The position numbers and the translations under genes are program-made. This document shows positions 29,265-38,439 of a stretch of DNA of 64,000 nt, one piece after another. Source of the stretch: Cognatundibacterium jejuense (GTDB lineage: Bacteria; Pseudomonadota; Gammaproteobacteria; Burkholderiales; Burkholderiaceae_D); contig NZ_JACOFV010000001.1 of NCBI RefSeq assembly GCF_014284255.1, positions 186,001 to 250,000 on the forward strand, read 5' to 3'. Under the pieces are notes generated by a model, which ran no database searches, was not told where the DNA came from, and worked only from the letters and a program-made list of their open reading frames with translations. The first letter of the stretch is position 1. The number at the start of each line of letters is the position of its first letter.

Positions 29265-31348
29265 ATAGCCTGAAATTACCAATGTGGTTAAGCGGGCTCA
29301 ATGGTCGGGCGCTGGCCGCACCTCTTCTGATTATCTTGATGCTGGCAATGATGATTTTGCCCTTGCCAGCATTCGCGTTGGATATCTTTTTCAGCTTTAA
29401 TATCGCAATTGCGATCATCGTCTTGCTGACCAGTCTTTATACGGTGAAGCCGCTTGATTTCATGGTGTTTCCTACTGTTTTGCTGGTAAGTACCATGTTG
29501 CGTTTGTCGCTCAACGTGGCGTCTACACGTGTCGTTCTTACAGAAGGGCATACTGGTCCTGATGCGGCAGGTAAAGTCATTGAGGCGTTCGGGCATTTTT
29601 TGATCGGTGGAAATTACGCGGTGGGTATCGTTGTGTTCGTGATTTTGACCATCATTAACTTCACTGTGGTGACTAAAGGTGCAGGTCGTATTGCTGAAGT
29701 CGGCGCACGTTTTGCTTTGGATGCGATGCCTGGTAAGCAAATGGCGATTGATGCCGATTTGAACGCTGGCTTAATTGCCGAGCAAGAGGCGCGTCGTCGT
29801 CGTACCGAAGTGGCGCAAGAAGCTGAGTTCTACGGCGCGATGGACGGTGCGAGTAAGTACGTTCGTGGTGATGCGGTAGCCGGCATTATGGTGACAGTAA
29901 TTAATATTGTTGGTGGTTTAGTCGTTGGTATGGTTCAGCATGATTTGGATTTTGCTGATGCGCTTAAAAACTATACCTTGTTAGCAATTGGTGATGGGTT
30001 GGTGGCGCAAATTCCTTCTTTGATTATTTCAACCGCGGCCGGTGTTGTGGTTTCTCGCGTCGCCAGTGATCAGGATATTAGTGGGCAGTTGATCGGGCAG
30101 TTATTTGCTAAACCCCAAGTAATGTTTATTTCTGCAGGGATTATCGGTGGTATGGGTATCATCCCAGGCATGCCTCATATTGCTTTTATTCTTCTGGCAG
30201 CAGTCATGGGCGGCTCTGGGTACGTAGTACGCAAGCGTATGGAGGTCGCCGCACAAGAGCCGACCAAGCAGGAGGCGCCGGTTATCCAGGCGCCGGAGAT
30301 GGAAGAGGCGACATGGCAGGACGTTTTGCCTGTTGATACTTTGGGGCTTGAAGTTGGTTATCGCCTCATTCCTTTGGTCGATAAAGCGCAAGGTGGTGAA
30401 TTGTTGCGTCGTATTAAAGGTATTCGCAAAAAATTTGCTCAGGAAGTTGGGTTCTTATCTCCTCCAGTACATATTCGCGACAATCTCGAATTGAAACCGT
30501 CCGCTTATAAAATTGCACTCAAGGGGGTTGAGGTTGGTTCTGGTGAGGCAATGAATGGTCAATTTTTGGCGATCAATCCTGGCATGGTGGCGGGCACTTT
30601 ACCCGGTGTGCCGACAACTGATCCTGCCTTTGGTTTGCCAGCGGTATGGATTGATTCAGGAATGAAAGAGCATGCGCAGACTCTGGGTTATACAGTCGTC
30701 GATGCAAGTACTGTGATTGCAACGCATTTGAATCACTTGATCACTACCCATGCGGCTGAATTGCTGGGACGTCAGGAAGTTCAATTGTTGTTAGATCATT
30801 TGTCAAAAGAGATGCCAAAAATGGTCGAAGATTTAATACCAAAAATTCTGTCTCTCTCTACTTTGCAAAAAGTGCTGCAAAATTTATTACTGGAAGGTGT
30901 TCATATTCGGGATATGCGCTCAATCATTGAGGCTTTGTCCGAGTATGCAATGCATACGCAAGATGCGAACGAATTGACAGCACATGTTCGTGTGGTTTTA
31001 GGGCGTGCAATTGTTCAGCAAATTTTCCCCGGAACGAATGAGTTAACTGTAATGGCACTCGATAGTCGTCTTGAGCGTTTGTTAATGCAGGCACTCAATA
31101 CGGGTGGTGCTGATGGTTCGGGTATAGAGCCTGGTCTTGCTGATACCTTGTCGAGCCAGGCTGAAATTGCGACCAAACATCAGGAGCAAATTGGCGTGAC
31201 GCCAGTGTTGCTGGTGCCAGCGCCACTGCGCACACTTTTGTCGCGATTCTTGCGCCGTACCTTGCCGCAATTAAAAGTCTTGTCACACGCTGAATTACCA
31301 GAAACAAAAACAATTAAAGTTACTAGTCTTGTCGGAGGTCAGTCATGA
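29261..31348 (+). CDS. flhA: Flagellar export gate protein FlhA
   Basis: Major export gate and proton-channel component. 695 residues: about eight membrane spans in the N-terminal half with the conserved cytoplasmic loop (ARFALDAMPGKQMAIDADLN), then the soluble C-terminal domain that docks chaperone-substrate complexes. Overlaps flhB and flhF by 4 bp each (ATGA), so translation is coupled. Confidence 0.97.
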   Translation: MNSLKLPMWLSGLNGRALAAPLLIILMLAMMILPLPAFALDIFFSFNIAIAIIVLLTSLYTVKPLDFMVFPTVLLVSTMLRLSLNVASTRVVLTEGHTGPDAAGKVIEAFGHFLIGGNYAVGIVVFVILTIINFTVVTKGAGRIAEVGARFALDAMPGKQMAIDADLNAGLIAEQEARRRRTEVAQEAEFYGAMDGASKYVRGDAVAGIMVTVINIVGGLVVGMVQHDLDFADALKNYTLLAIGDGLVAQIPSLIISTAAGVVVSRVASDQDISGQLIGQLFAKPQVMFISAGIIGGMGIIPGMPHIAFILLAAVMGGSGYVVRKRMEVAAQEPTKQEAPVIQAPEMEEATWQDVLPVDTLGLEVGYRLIPLVDKAQGGELLRRIKGIRKKFAQEVGFLSPPVHIRDNLELKPSAYKIALKGVEVGSGEAMNGQFLAINPGMVAGTLPGVPTTDPAFGLPAVWIDSGMKEHAQTLGYTVVDASTVIATHLNHLITTHAAELLGRQEVQLLLDHLSKEMPKMVEDLIPKILSLSTLQKVLQNLLLEGVHIRDMRSIIEALSEYAMHTQDANELTAHVRVVLGRAIVQQIFPGTNELTVMALDSRLERLLMQALNTGGADGSGIEPGLADTLSSQAEIATKHQEQIGVTPVLLVPAPLRTLLSRFLRRTLPQLKVLSHAELPETKTIKVTSLVGGQS

Positions 31349-32631
31349 ACGTAAGAAAATTTACTGCCAATACGTCGCGTGAAGCGCTGCGCATGCTGAG
31401 AGAGGCATTAGGTGCCGATGCAGTAATTTTATCGAATCGTAATGTTGACGGTAAGGTCGAAATTTTGGCGATGGAAGGCGATGTGGTCAATGCTATTCCT
31501 CCGGCTGTGAGTGTTCGTAGCAGCATTGCCGAAGTGCCCGATGTGCCGCGTATTACTCCGCCTTTTCGTGCGGAGAGCAAGTCGTCTTCGGCACCTGCCT
31601 TTCAAGCAGTAATTGAGCAGCCACGGATTGCACCAGCGTTTGCCAGTGCTAATGAAATGTCAGACATGATGAGCGAAATTCGTTCTATGCGCACCATGCT
31701 TGAATCGCAATTGGCCGAATTGTCGTGGGCAAATACACAACAGCGTCAACCACAAAAAGCAGAAGTACTCAGAGAAATGCTAGCTACTGGTTTGAGTGCA
31801 AGTTTGTCGCGTTTTATGGTGGGAAAGATGCCTGATAATGAGTCGGCTCAAAGCGGCATTGAATGGATTAAATCTATTTTGGCGCGCAATTTATCTGCCA
31901 TTGATAATGAGAGTGAGATTTTGGAGAAGGGTGGGGTGTACGCTCTGGTAGGTCCCACTGGCGTTGGCAAAACAACGACAACAGCGAAGTTGGCAGCGCG
32001 TTGTGTAATGCGTCATGGTCCATCAAAATTGGCATTAATCACGACTGATGGTTATCGTATTGGTGGCTATGAACAGCTGCGCATTTATGGGAAAATTCTG
32101 GGCGTGATGGTACATGCGGTAAAAGATGAAAGCGATTTGCGTATTGCTTTGTCCGAGCTCAAAAATAAACATACAGTATTAATTGATACTGTCGGTGTGA
32201 GTCAGCGCGACAAAATGGTGACAGATCAGGTTGCCATGTTGTCTGGTGCGGATGCTGAAGTAAAACGCTTGTTATGTCTGAATGCGACCTCTACTGGCGA
32301 GACCTTAAGTGAGGTGGTGCGCGCGTACCAAGGAACGGGTCTGGCTGGATGTATTTTGACTAAACTTGATGAGGCGGCGACCATAGGTGGTGCTTTAGAT
32401 ATTGCTATACGTCAGAAGCTGACTTTGTATTATGTTGCCAGCGGTCAACGCGTTCCTGAAGATTTACACGTAGCGAATAAACAGCACTTGATTGACCGCG
32501 CTTTCAAACTGAAGCGAGAAACTGCGGCATTTCGCTACCTGGATGAAGAATTGCCATTGTTGATGTCTGCCGCTGTTGCTACGTCTAAGGGGCAAATCTC
32601 GTCTGCTTCTGAGGAGGTGTCCTTTGGTTAA
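31345..32631 (+). CDS. flhF: Flagellar placement GTPase FlhF
   Basis: SRP-type GTPase that marks where the flagellum is built, usually the pole. 428 residues: N-terminal basic domain (MNVRKFTANTSREAL), then the NG GTPase domain with P-loop GPTGVGKTTTT (from about residue 203), DTVG and TKLDEA motifs. The DTAG motif of most SRP GTPases reads DTVG here. A polar landmark candidate (FimV-like) is encoded 18 kb upstream. Confidence 0.95.
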   Translation: MNVRKFTANTSREALRMLREALGADAVILSNRNVDGKVEILAMEGDVVNAIPPAVSVRSSIAEVPDVPRITPPFRAESKSSSAPAFQAVIEQPRIAPAFASANEMSDMMSEIRSMRTMLESQLAELSWANTQQRQPQKAEVLREMLATGLSASLSRFMVGKMPDNESAQSGIEWIKSILARNLSAIDNESEILEKGGVYALVGPTGVGKTTTTAKLAARCVMRHGPSKLALITTDGYRIGGYEQLRIYGKILGVMVHAVKDESDLRIALSELKNKHTVLIDTVGVSQRDKMVTDQVAMLSGADAEVKRLLCLNATSTGETLSEVVRAYQGTGLAGCILTKLDEAATIGGALDIAIRQKLTLYYVASGQRVPEDLHVANKQHLIDRAFKLKRETAAFRYLDEELPLLMSAAVATSKGQISSASEEVSFG

Positions 32632-33466
32632 TATTGATCAGGCAGAAGGTTTGCGTCGTATGTTGGCAGTACCAAAGCCGCGTGTGTTTACGTTTTTGTC
32701 AGCGCTGAAAGAGGACGATAAAAGTGCCATGTTGGTGAATTTGGGTGTCTCTTTGGCGCGCCAGGGGCAACAAATAATGATGTTGGATGCAAGATCGTCC
32801 GGAAATAGCGTCGGCGCATGGTTAAATGCGCAAAAAAGCAAGACCTTATTGGATGTCGCGCGACAACAGCGTACAATGCAAGATGCTATTAAAATAGTAG
32901 CGTCAGGACTGTCGGTAACGATGTTATCGCGTGAAGCGCATATGCTCTCTGGGTTGACGCCAGAAATTTCAAGGCAGTTAGCGAGAGTTTTTGATATCGT
33001 GACCCATCGTTCAGATTTGGTTGTTGTTGATAGCAATATTGACGCAGATGATGCTTTTCCTCTCGCTGCTTTAGATAGTAGCGAGGTGGTAATTCAGGTG
33101 TCTTCAGATCCGACGGCGATTAAAAACGCCTACGGCTTAATTAAGCGGATGAGTGGTCGATTAGGTAGGCGTTCTTTTAGTATTTTGGTTTCTGGGGTGT
33201 CCGAAAAGGAGGCAACTTTGATCTATACGAATATGGCGCAAGCTGCTAATCGCTATCTTGCCGTACCTTTGAACTATATTGGATATGTCCCGGAAGATGA
33301 TCATGTCAGGAAGGCTGCCAGTTTGGGGCAGTCGGTGATTGATGCTTTTCCAAAAGCACGCGCATCGGTTGCTTTTTCTCGCTTGGCGGCACAGCTTGTT
33401 AATTCTGCTTGTTCTGTTATGTCTTTTGAGGGTGTGCCTGAGCTTGGTGTCGGTCTCGGAATTTAA
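32624..33466 (+). CDS. flhG: FlhG/FleN-type MinD-like protein with degenerate Walker A
   Basis: 280 residues from a TTG start at 32624, supported by GAGGAGG six bases upstream and by the usual beginning DQAEGLRRML. The MinD/ParA fold is recognisable (VNLGVSLARQG, LDARSSGN). The deviant Walker A motif KGGVGKT reads LKEDDKS at 28-34: Lys33 and Ser34 remain, but the glycines and the signature lysine are gone. The later DxPxG-like switch reads VVVDSNID. Known FlhG proteins limit flagellar number by ATP-dependent action on FlhF and the flagellar regulator. ATP binding is doubtful here. Overlaps flhF by 8 bp. Confidence 0.88.
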   Translation: MVNIDQAEGLRRMLAVPKPRVFTFLSALKEDDKSAMLVNLGVSLARQGQQIMMLDARSSGNSVGAWLNAQKSKTLLDVARQQRTMQDAIKIVASGLSVTMLSREAHMLSGLTPEISRQLARVFDIVTHRSDLVVVDSNIDADDAFPLAALDSSEVVIQVSSDPTAIKNAYGLIKRMSGRLGRRSFSILVSGVSEKEATLIYTNMAQAANRYLAVPLNYIGYVPEDDHVRKAASLGQSVIDAFPKARASVAFSRLAAQLVNSACSVMSFEGVPELGVGLGI

Positions 33467-33472
33467 TTTACT

Positions 33473-34204
33473 ATGTACACCGCTAGCGGAAAATCAGATA
33501 AAAATTTTCTCCTGAGGGAGCATGCGCCTCTGGTTAAGCGTTTGGCTTACCAGTTGAAAGCACGCTTGCCTCCGAGCGTCGAGGTGGATGATTTAGTGCA
33601 AGCTGGCATGATAGGCTTGCTAGACGCTGTTAATCGCTACGAAGATACGCATGGCGCACAATTTGAAACCTATGCGGTGCAGCGCATTCGTGGCGCAATG
33701 CTTGATGAATTACGTAATACCGATTGGCTGCCTAGAGGCGTGCGTCAAAGTATGCGTAAGATAGAAACTGCAATGAATGTCTTGCAGCAAAAACTTGGCA
33801 GACCCCCAACTGAAACAGAGGTGGCAAAATCTCTGAAATTGACGCTAGGCGAATATCAGGACATGCTAGGTGATAGCGGTGGACATCAACTTGTTTACTA
33901 TGAAGACTTTCATGATGCTGATACCAAAGAACACTTTTTAGATCACTATTGCTCTGATAGCTCGGGAGACCCATTACAAGACTTGCTCAATGAGGATTTT
34001 CGGGATGCGGTGATCGGTGCGATTGATAATTTGCCTGAACGGGAAAAGCTGCTCATGGGGCTTTATTACGAGCAGGAATTAAATCTCAAAGAAATTGGCG
34101 CGGTCATGGGAGTCTCTGAATCCAGGGTATCTCAATTACATAGCCAGGCAGTTGCCAGGCTCAGGGTTTATTTAAGGGAGAAGGCGTGGACTGGGCTAGC
34201 GTAG
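33473..34204 (+). CDS. fliA: Flagellar sigma factor 28
   Basis: RNA polymerase sigma factor for late flagellar genes, held inactive by FlgM until the hook is complete. 243 residues with region 2 (LVKRLAYQLKARLPPSVEVDDLVQ, AQFETYAVQRIRGAMLDELR), region 3 and region 4 (GLYYEQELNLKEIGAVMGVSESRVSQ begins near 195). Starts 6 bp after flhG; motC begins inside its last codons. Likely targets in this window are flgM and flgKL, which carry matching promoter sequences. Confidence 0.97.
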   Translation: MYTASGKSDKNFLLREHAPLVKRLAYQLKARLPPSVEVDDLVQAGMIGLLDAVNRYEDTHGAQFETYAVQRIRGAMLDELRNTDWLPRGVRQSMRKIETAMNVLQQKLGRPPTETEVAKSLKLTLGEYQDMLGDSGGHQLVYYEDFHDADTKEHFLDHYCSDSSGDPLQDLLNEDFRDAVIGAIDNLPEREKLLMGLYYEQELNLKEIGAVMGVSESRVSQLHSQAVARLRVYLREKAWTGLA

Positions 34205-34926
34205 CGGGATTTCTTCTGGTCGTGATTGGAATCGGTGCTGGCCAATTGATGGAGGGCGGTAATCTGGCATCTCTCTTGCAGCCTGCTGCATTTGTTATCG
34301 TCGTCCTTGGTACCATCGGTGCAGTCTTGTTGCAAAGTCGGATGACAACGTTTCAACGCGGCGTTTCTATGTTGCGTTGGGTTATTTCTGAACCACCAGA
34401 TAACAGTCGGAAGAATGTTCAGGACGCATTGGTCTGGAGTGTTGTTGCCAGAAGAGAAGGTTTTTTAAGTCTTGAACGGTATATGGACACAGCCAAAGAT
34501 CCATTTATCAGTAAAGGCTTACGTTTGGTTATTGACGGCGTTGATCCGGTGCGTCTCAAGGATATTTTGGATGTTGATATTTCTTTGTTTGAAATGGAGC
34601 AGCGTCAGGCGGCAAAGATCTGGGAATCTGCAGGCGGTTATTCTCCCACGATAGGCATCTTGGGTGCTGTACTTGGATTAATTCACGTGATGGAAAATTT
34701 AACTGATCCGGCAAAGTTGGGTGGTGGTATAGCGGTTGCTTTTGTGGCAACGATCTATGGCGTCGGCTTGGCTAATTTACTTTTTTTGCCTGTCAGTAAT
34801 AAGCTCAAAGAAATTATTAGCAAAGAAATTGTTCGCAGAGAGATGTTGTCTGATATTTTCTACAGTATTGCTTTGGGTGATAGCCCTAGGGTTGTAGAAG
34901 AGCGAGTCGCTAACCACAAAAACTAG
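34186..34926 (+). CDS. motC: Flagellar stator protein, MotA/MotC family
   Basis: 246 residues from a GTG start at 34186 with GGGAG seven bases upstream. Four membrane spans (about 3-22, 30-50, 148-170, 182-205) and the cytoplasmic loop that meets the rotor (RREGFLSLERYMD). The form fits the MotC/PomA type found beside MotD in pseudomonads, rather than the MotA linked to flhDC. Forms the ion channel of the motor with the next gene. Overlaps fliA by 19 bp. Confidence 0.92.
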   Translation: MDWASVAGFLLVVIGIGAGQLMEGGNLASLLQPAAFVIVVLGTIGAVLLQSRMTTFQRGVSMLRWVISEPPDNSRKNVQDALVWSVVARREGFLSLERYMDTAKDPFISKGLRLVIDGVDPVRLKDILDVDISLFEMEQRQAAKIWESAGGYSPTIGILGAVLGLIHVMENLTDPAKLGGGIAVAFVATIYGVGLANLLFLPVSNKLKEIISKEIVRREMLSDIFYSIALGDSPRVVEERVANHKN

Positions 34927-34936
34927 GCATTCATCC

Positions 34937-35701
34937 ATGGCGAGAAGAAAATTTCATGAGGAACCTGACAACCATGAACGGTGGTTGGTTTCTTATGCTG
35001 ATTTTATTACCTTGCTTTTTGCTTTTTTTGTGGTGATGTATGCTATTTCGTCTCTCAATGAAGGTAAATACCGTGTTTTGTCAAATTCACTCACTGGTGC
35101 ATTTAGTAATGCTAAGCCAGTCTCTCCAACCTTGACGACGGCTACCCCCGAAGATTTACTCAAGCTAGCGCCGCTGCCGCTAGTGAAGCAAAGAGCGAGT
35201 GAGGCTTTGCGTAGAGAGCGCAGTCAAATGACCGAAGTTGCGCGCGATATTATGGCGGTACTGGAGCCTCTGGTCAGGGAGGGTAAAGTTCGCGTCACAC
35301 AGACTAGTCGTGGCGTCACAATTGAAATTAATGCAAGTCTGCTGTTTCCCACTGGGGAGGCAAAATTAAGCGCGGACTCTATTCAGGCGTTGACCGCAAT
35401 TGCTTCAGTATTGAAAATTGATACCCATGCGATACAGGTCGAAGGGCATACGGACAATATACCTATCAAAAATTCTATTTTTCCGTCAAATTGGGAGTTG
35501 TCTGCAGTCCGTGCGAGTACTGTAGCTCGTTTGCTAACTGAAAATGGCGTCGATGAAAATCGGGTAACAGCTGTCGGGCAAGGTGCAAAGCAACCGGTAG
35601 ATTCAAATGACACTCCCGAAGGTCGATCTAGGAATAGGCGTGTGACCGTGACGGTGTTAGCTGTATTGCCTGAGCCTGTGGTGGATGTTCCAGTCAAATA
35701 A
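34937..35701 (+). CDS. motD: Flagellar stator protein, MotB/MotD family
   Basis: 254 residues. One membrane span near the N-terminus contains the ion-carrying Asp22 (SYADFITLLFAFF). A linker and a C-terminal OmpA-like peptidoglycan-binding domain follow (VEGHTDNIPI, SNWELSAVRASTVARLL). Anchors the stator to the wall. Last gene of the flhB operon; ends in a terminator shared with the convergent flgN. Confidence 0.94.
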   Translation: MARRKFHEEPDNHERWLVSYADFITLLFAFFVVMYAISSLNEGKYRVLSNSLTGAFSNAKPVSPTLTTATPEDLLKLAPLPLVKQRASEALRRERSQMTEVARDIMAVLEPLVREGKVRVTQTSRGVTIEINASLLFPTGEAKLSADSIQALTAIASVLKIDTHAIQVEGHTDNIPIKNSIFPSNWELSAVRASTVARLLTENGVDENRVTAVGQGAKQPVDSNDTPEGRSRNRRVTVTVLAVLPEPVVDVPVK

Positions 35702-35728
35702 AAAGCCCAAATCACTTTGAGCTTTTGT
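35700..35728. terminator. Bidirectional terminator between motD and flgN
   Basis: AAAAGCCCAAA-TCAC-TTTGAGCTTTT, a hairpin flanked by A-run and T-run so that it can work for both convergent operons. Confidence 0.65.
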
Positions 35729-35751
35729 ATTATCGTTGCCTCGTTTTTGTT

Positions 35752-36240
35752 TTAGCGGGGCGCTGTGCCCTTGATGTTTGCTGAGCCTAGCGATGTCTGC
35801 CCACTTGGCCCATAAAGCGCGCCTGCGCTATTGCCGAGGCCGAGTACACCTAAAGCAGCCTGGTTTTGCGATAGCCGACGATTAATTAACAGGCCGTTGG
35901 TGCGATTGTCTTCTTTAGCTTGCTCTGAGACGCTCAATAAATCTTTCCAAAGTTGCGCCGTCGTGATGTTGTCAGGATATTTGTTCAAATAATCCTGCAT
36001 TCCTTCAGGTTTATTGGCAAAACCGAGAGCGCTGAGATGGCTTCCTCGTGTTTTTTCAAGTTCTACAATGTGACGTAACAAATCACTTTTGTTTGCTGTG
36101 GTCTGATTGAGGGCGTTTAAATCGCCGTTAGATAGCGCTAACTGCTCTTTCTTGAGTAGTGCGGCAAGTGCATTCATCGCTTCGGTTTCTTCTGTCAGGC
36201 TTTGTTGGATAGCGATATCTTGTGCGCTTGCTTGTGTCAT
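35752..36240 (-). CDS. flgN: Flagellar chaperone FlgN
   Basis: Export chaperone for the hook-filament junction proteins FlgK and FlgL. 162 residues, mainly helical, with the FlgN core (ALAALLKKEQLALSNGDLNAL, KSDLLRHIVELEKTR). Begins 2 bp after flgM, so the two are co-transcribed from the sigma-28 promoter upstream of flgM. Its clients flgK and flgL are encoded 9-12 kb downstream on the other strand. Confidence 0.9.
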   Translation of the reverse strand: MTQASAQDIAIQQSLTEETEAMNALAALLKKEQLALSNGDLNALNQTTANKSDLLRHIVELEKTRGSHLSALGFANKPEGMQDYLNKYPDNITTAQLWKDLLSVSEQAKEDNRTNGLLINRRLSQNQAALGVLGLGNSAGALYGPSGQTSLGSANIKGTAPR

Positions 36241-36242
36241 TT

Positions 36243-36560
36243 TTAACGTTTTCTTGAGTTGATCAAATCTTTAACAGACTCCAGAAGGCCATCGGCAACC
36301 TTTTCAGAGTTGACCTGAAAACGGCCTTCTGAAATGGCCAATTTAATTTCTTCGACTTTTTTTGTCGCAAATACAGAGCTGCTAGCTTGTGTGCTTTGCA
36401 GTGCTTGTAATTGTGATGATAGCGGCGACAACTGCACATTCGTACTTGGTGCGGCTGGTGTAGCTACCGTCGATTCTTGCGCAACATCGGCGCGCGCCTG
36501 CTGCGGACCGGTGGATGCCGGCGTCGTAGCGGTTTTATTTAGTATGTCATCAATTTTCAC
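36243..36560 (-). CDS. flgM: Anti-sigma-28 factor FlgM
   Basis: Small protein that binds FliA and is exported when the hook is done. 105 residues: start MKIDDILNK, a disordered Ala/Thr/Ser-rich middle, and the FliA-binding C-terminal helices (KVEEIKLAISEGRFQVNSEKVADGLL). A full consensus sigma-28 promoter lies 45-70 bp upstream, giving the usual autoregulatory loop. Confidence 0.94.
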   Translation of the reverse strand: MKIDDILNKTATTPASTGPQQARADVAQESTVATPAAPSTNVQLSPLSSQLQALQSTQASSSVFATKKVEEIKLAISEGRFQVNSEKVADGLLESVKDLINSRKR

Positions 36561-36604
36561 AGCGATACCCTCGATAGTGGGAATTATCTACTTCTACATT
36601 CGGG

Positions 36605-36631
36605 TTATCGGCTCGGTATTTTTAAACTTTA
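36605..36631 (-). promoter_or_regulatory. Sigma-28 (FliA) promoter of flgMN
   Basis: On the minus strand TAAA, exactly 15 bases, then GCCGATAA: a full match to the enterobacterial FliA consensus, 45 bp upstream of the flgM start. Confidence 0.85.
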
Positions 36632-36677
36632 GTTATGTTGATGAAAAAATTGCGGCGCAGCCACTTATTTTCTGAGT

Positions 36678-37388
36678 TCAATTACTAATTTCAATGATTC
36701 CGCCTGCTTTTGCGACCCCACTCAGCGTAACACCATTTGCGGTTTTTGCTTTGGCTATTTGTCCTTCTGATGCATTGGTTATCGCTTGTGCATCAGTGGT
36801 TACCTCAAAGCCGTTACCTCTGCTAATGACCCGTACGGACTGTCCTTGTTGAATCACGGCAGGATTTTTAAGTGAGTCGAGGCGCAAAAGGGTGCCAGAA
36901 GATACTGATATTTGTATTGCTCTACCTATCGCTTGGTCGGGATTGTTGATAAATCCAACGGGTAAGTTTGAAATTTCGCCCTTGATTTTGCTGAGGTCGT
37001 CAATCGCCAGAACTTGTCCTTTTGTTAGGGAATGTGCTGCCACGTAGTATTCTGCCGTAATTTGAACGTTTGCTCTGAGGTAAATCGTCCATGCGCTTGG
37101 TGCAGTGCAGCGGACTCCAACGGTCGTCTTTCCCCATGCTTTGCTGCCAGTCGGCAGAAAAGGAACCAAAGCCTGGCATTCAGATAAATTCAGACGACTA
37201 TCAACAGGACCGACTGAGATGTCAGCCACTCCTGGTTGTGCAGTCGATAGTTGCAGCAAATATTCACTAGCGATTTGCCTGATTCTCTCGTGATCTTGTC
37301 TGGACTCAGTCATTTCTGCTGCCATTGGATGCGAAATCGATAATGGCAAGCCAATCAGGGCCATGATGAATTTTGCTAAACGGTTCAT
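36678..37388 (-). CDS. flgA: Flagellar P-ring assembly chaperone FlgA
   Basis: Periplasmic chaperone for FlgI. 236 residues from ATG 37388. A signal peptide (MNRLAKFIMALIG..., cut near MAA) is followed by the FlgA/SAF domain (SLTKGQVLAIDDLS, LRLDSLKNPAVIQQGQ). The frame extends to an ATG at 37412, but the shorter form starts in front of a proper signal peptide. It is divergent from flgB and separated from flgM by about 117 bp, so it need not share the flgM promoter. Confidence 0.92.
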   Translation of the reverse strand: MNRLAKFIMALIGLPLSISHPMAAEMTESRQDHERIRQIASEYLLQLSTAQPGVADISVGPVDSRLNLSECQALVPFLPTGSKAWGKTTVGVRCTAPSAWTIYLRANVQITAEYYVAAHSLTKGQVLAIDDLSKIKGEISNLPVGFINNPDQAIGRAIQISVSSGTLLRLDSLKNPAVIQQGQSVRVISRGNGFEVTTDAQAITNASEGQIAKAKTANGVTLSGVAKAGGIIEISN

Positions 37389-37455
37389 AGTTACTTTCAG
37401 TAGTGCCAGCATTCCAACGCACTCAGTTTAGTCAATGTTACGGCGCTTGATCTAA

Positions 37456-37482
37456 TAAATAAGGGGTATTTCTTGCCTTTGA
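37456..37482 (+). promoter_or_regulatory. Weak sigma-28-like site upstream of flgB
   Basis: TAAA, 15 bases, GCCTTTGA (5 of 8 in the -10 element). Basal-body operons are usually under FlhDC/sigma-70 or sigma-54 control, so this may be chance. Confidence 0.2.
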
Positions 37483-37566
37483 TTGTCGATTTGAATTGGT
37501 GGTGTCTCACCTATCATGCAGAGAAGAGAAAAGTATTATTTGAGTTTCTGATGAGGGAGATGGGTT

Positions 37567-37968
37567 GTGAGCAAGCTAGATGACTTGATGCAGTTTCAAC
37601 AAACAGCCTTATCAGTTCGCGGGTTACGCCAGCAATTACTTGCATCCAATATTGCGAATGCTGATACCCCGAACTACAAGGCTCGCGATATTGATTTCAA
37701 TGAAGTGCTCAAAAGCAAATTGCAAGTCAATGCGCATCAATCAGCAACTGCCTTAGCCAAAACATCAGACCAGCATTTAGATTCGACAAGGACCTTGGAT
37801 GGCATTACTCCTCAGTTTCGCAATATGGTGCAGGGGAACGTGGATGGCAATACGGTTGATATGGATGTCGAGAGAAATGCATTTGCAGATAACGCGGTTC
37901 GATATGAGGCTGGCTTGACGATGATTAATATGCAAATACGCAATATGCTTGCTGCTATTCAGGGTTGA
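37567..37968 (+). CDS. flgB: Flagellar proximal rod protein FlgB
   Basis: 133 residues from a GTG start preceded by GGGAGATGGGTT. Carries the axial-family N-terminal motif (RQQLLASNIANADTPNYKARD) and the C-terminal helix (YEAGLTMINMQIRNML). First gene of the rod/hook operon flgBCDEFGHIJ. Confidence 0.96.
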   Translation: MSKLDDLMQFQQTALSVRGLRQQLLASNIANADTPNYKARDIDFNEVLKSKLQVNAHQSATALAKTSDQHLDSTRTLDGITPQFRNMVQGNVDGNTVDMDVERNAFADNAVRYEAGLTMINMQIRNMLAAIQG

Positions 37969-38013
37969 GTGGAATTAGATAAGAGTAATCGAGGATGATA
38001 AGGGGTAATTGTT

Positions 38014-38418
38014 ATGTCGCTATTTAATGTTTTTAATGTTGCTGGTTCAGCGATGAGTGCGCAAGCTCAGCGTTTGAACGCTGTATCGAGCAACCTCGCC
38101 AATGCAGATAGCGTAACGAGTACCAACGGTACACCATACAAGTCAAAGCAGGTCATTTTTGCGGCTGTGCCTATGAGCGGAACGGCGTCTACTGGCGTTA
38201 AGGTGACGGACGTTGTTGAAGATGCAAAGCCTCCTAAATTGATGTATGACCCGTCTCATCCGCTTGCAGATGAAAAAGGTTATGTTGCATCGCCTAACGT
38301 AAATGTTGTTGAAGAGATGGTTAACATGATTTCAGCCTCCCGCTCTTACCAGGACAACATTGAAACAATGAATTCAGCAAAGGCCATGCTTTTGAAGACA
38401 CTTACTTTGGGTCAGTGA
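38014..38418 (+). CDS. flgC: Flagellar proximal rod protein FlgC
   Basis: 134 residues. N-terminal axial motif ([19 protein letters not shown]), YKSKQVIF segment and the C-terminal [18 protein letters not shown] motif. Lies 45 bp after flgB in the same operon. Confidence 0.96.
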   Translation: MSLFNVFNVAGSAMSAQAQRLNAVSSNLANADSVTSTNGTPYKSKQVIFAAVPMSGTASTGVKVTDVVEDAKPPKLMYDPSHPLADEKGYVASPNVNVVEEMVNMISASRSYQDNIETMNSAKAMLLKTLTLGQ

Positions 38419-38439
38419 GACCCATAAAGGAGATTTGAG

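Noticed and set aside
37456-37482. Sigma-28 promoter for the flgB operon as a firm call
   Set aside because: Only 5 of 8 bases match in the -10 element, and early basal-body operons are not normally FliA-dependent; kept only as a low-confidence site.
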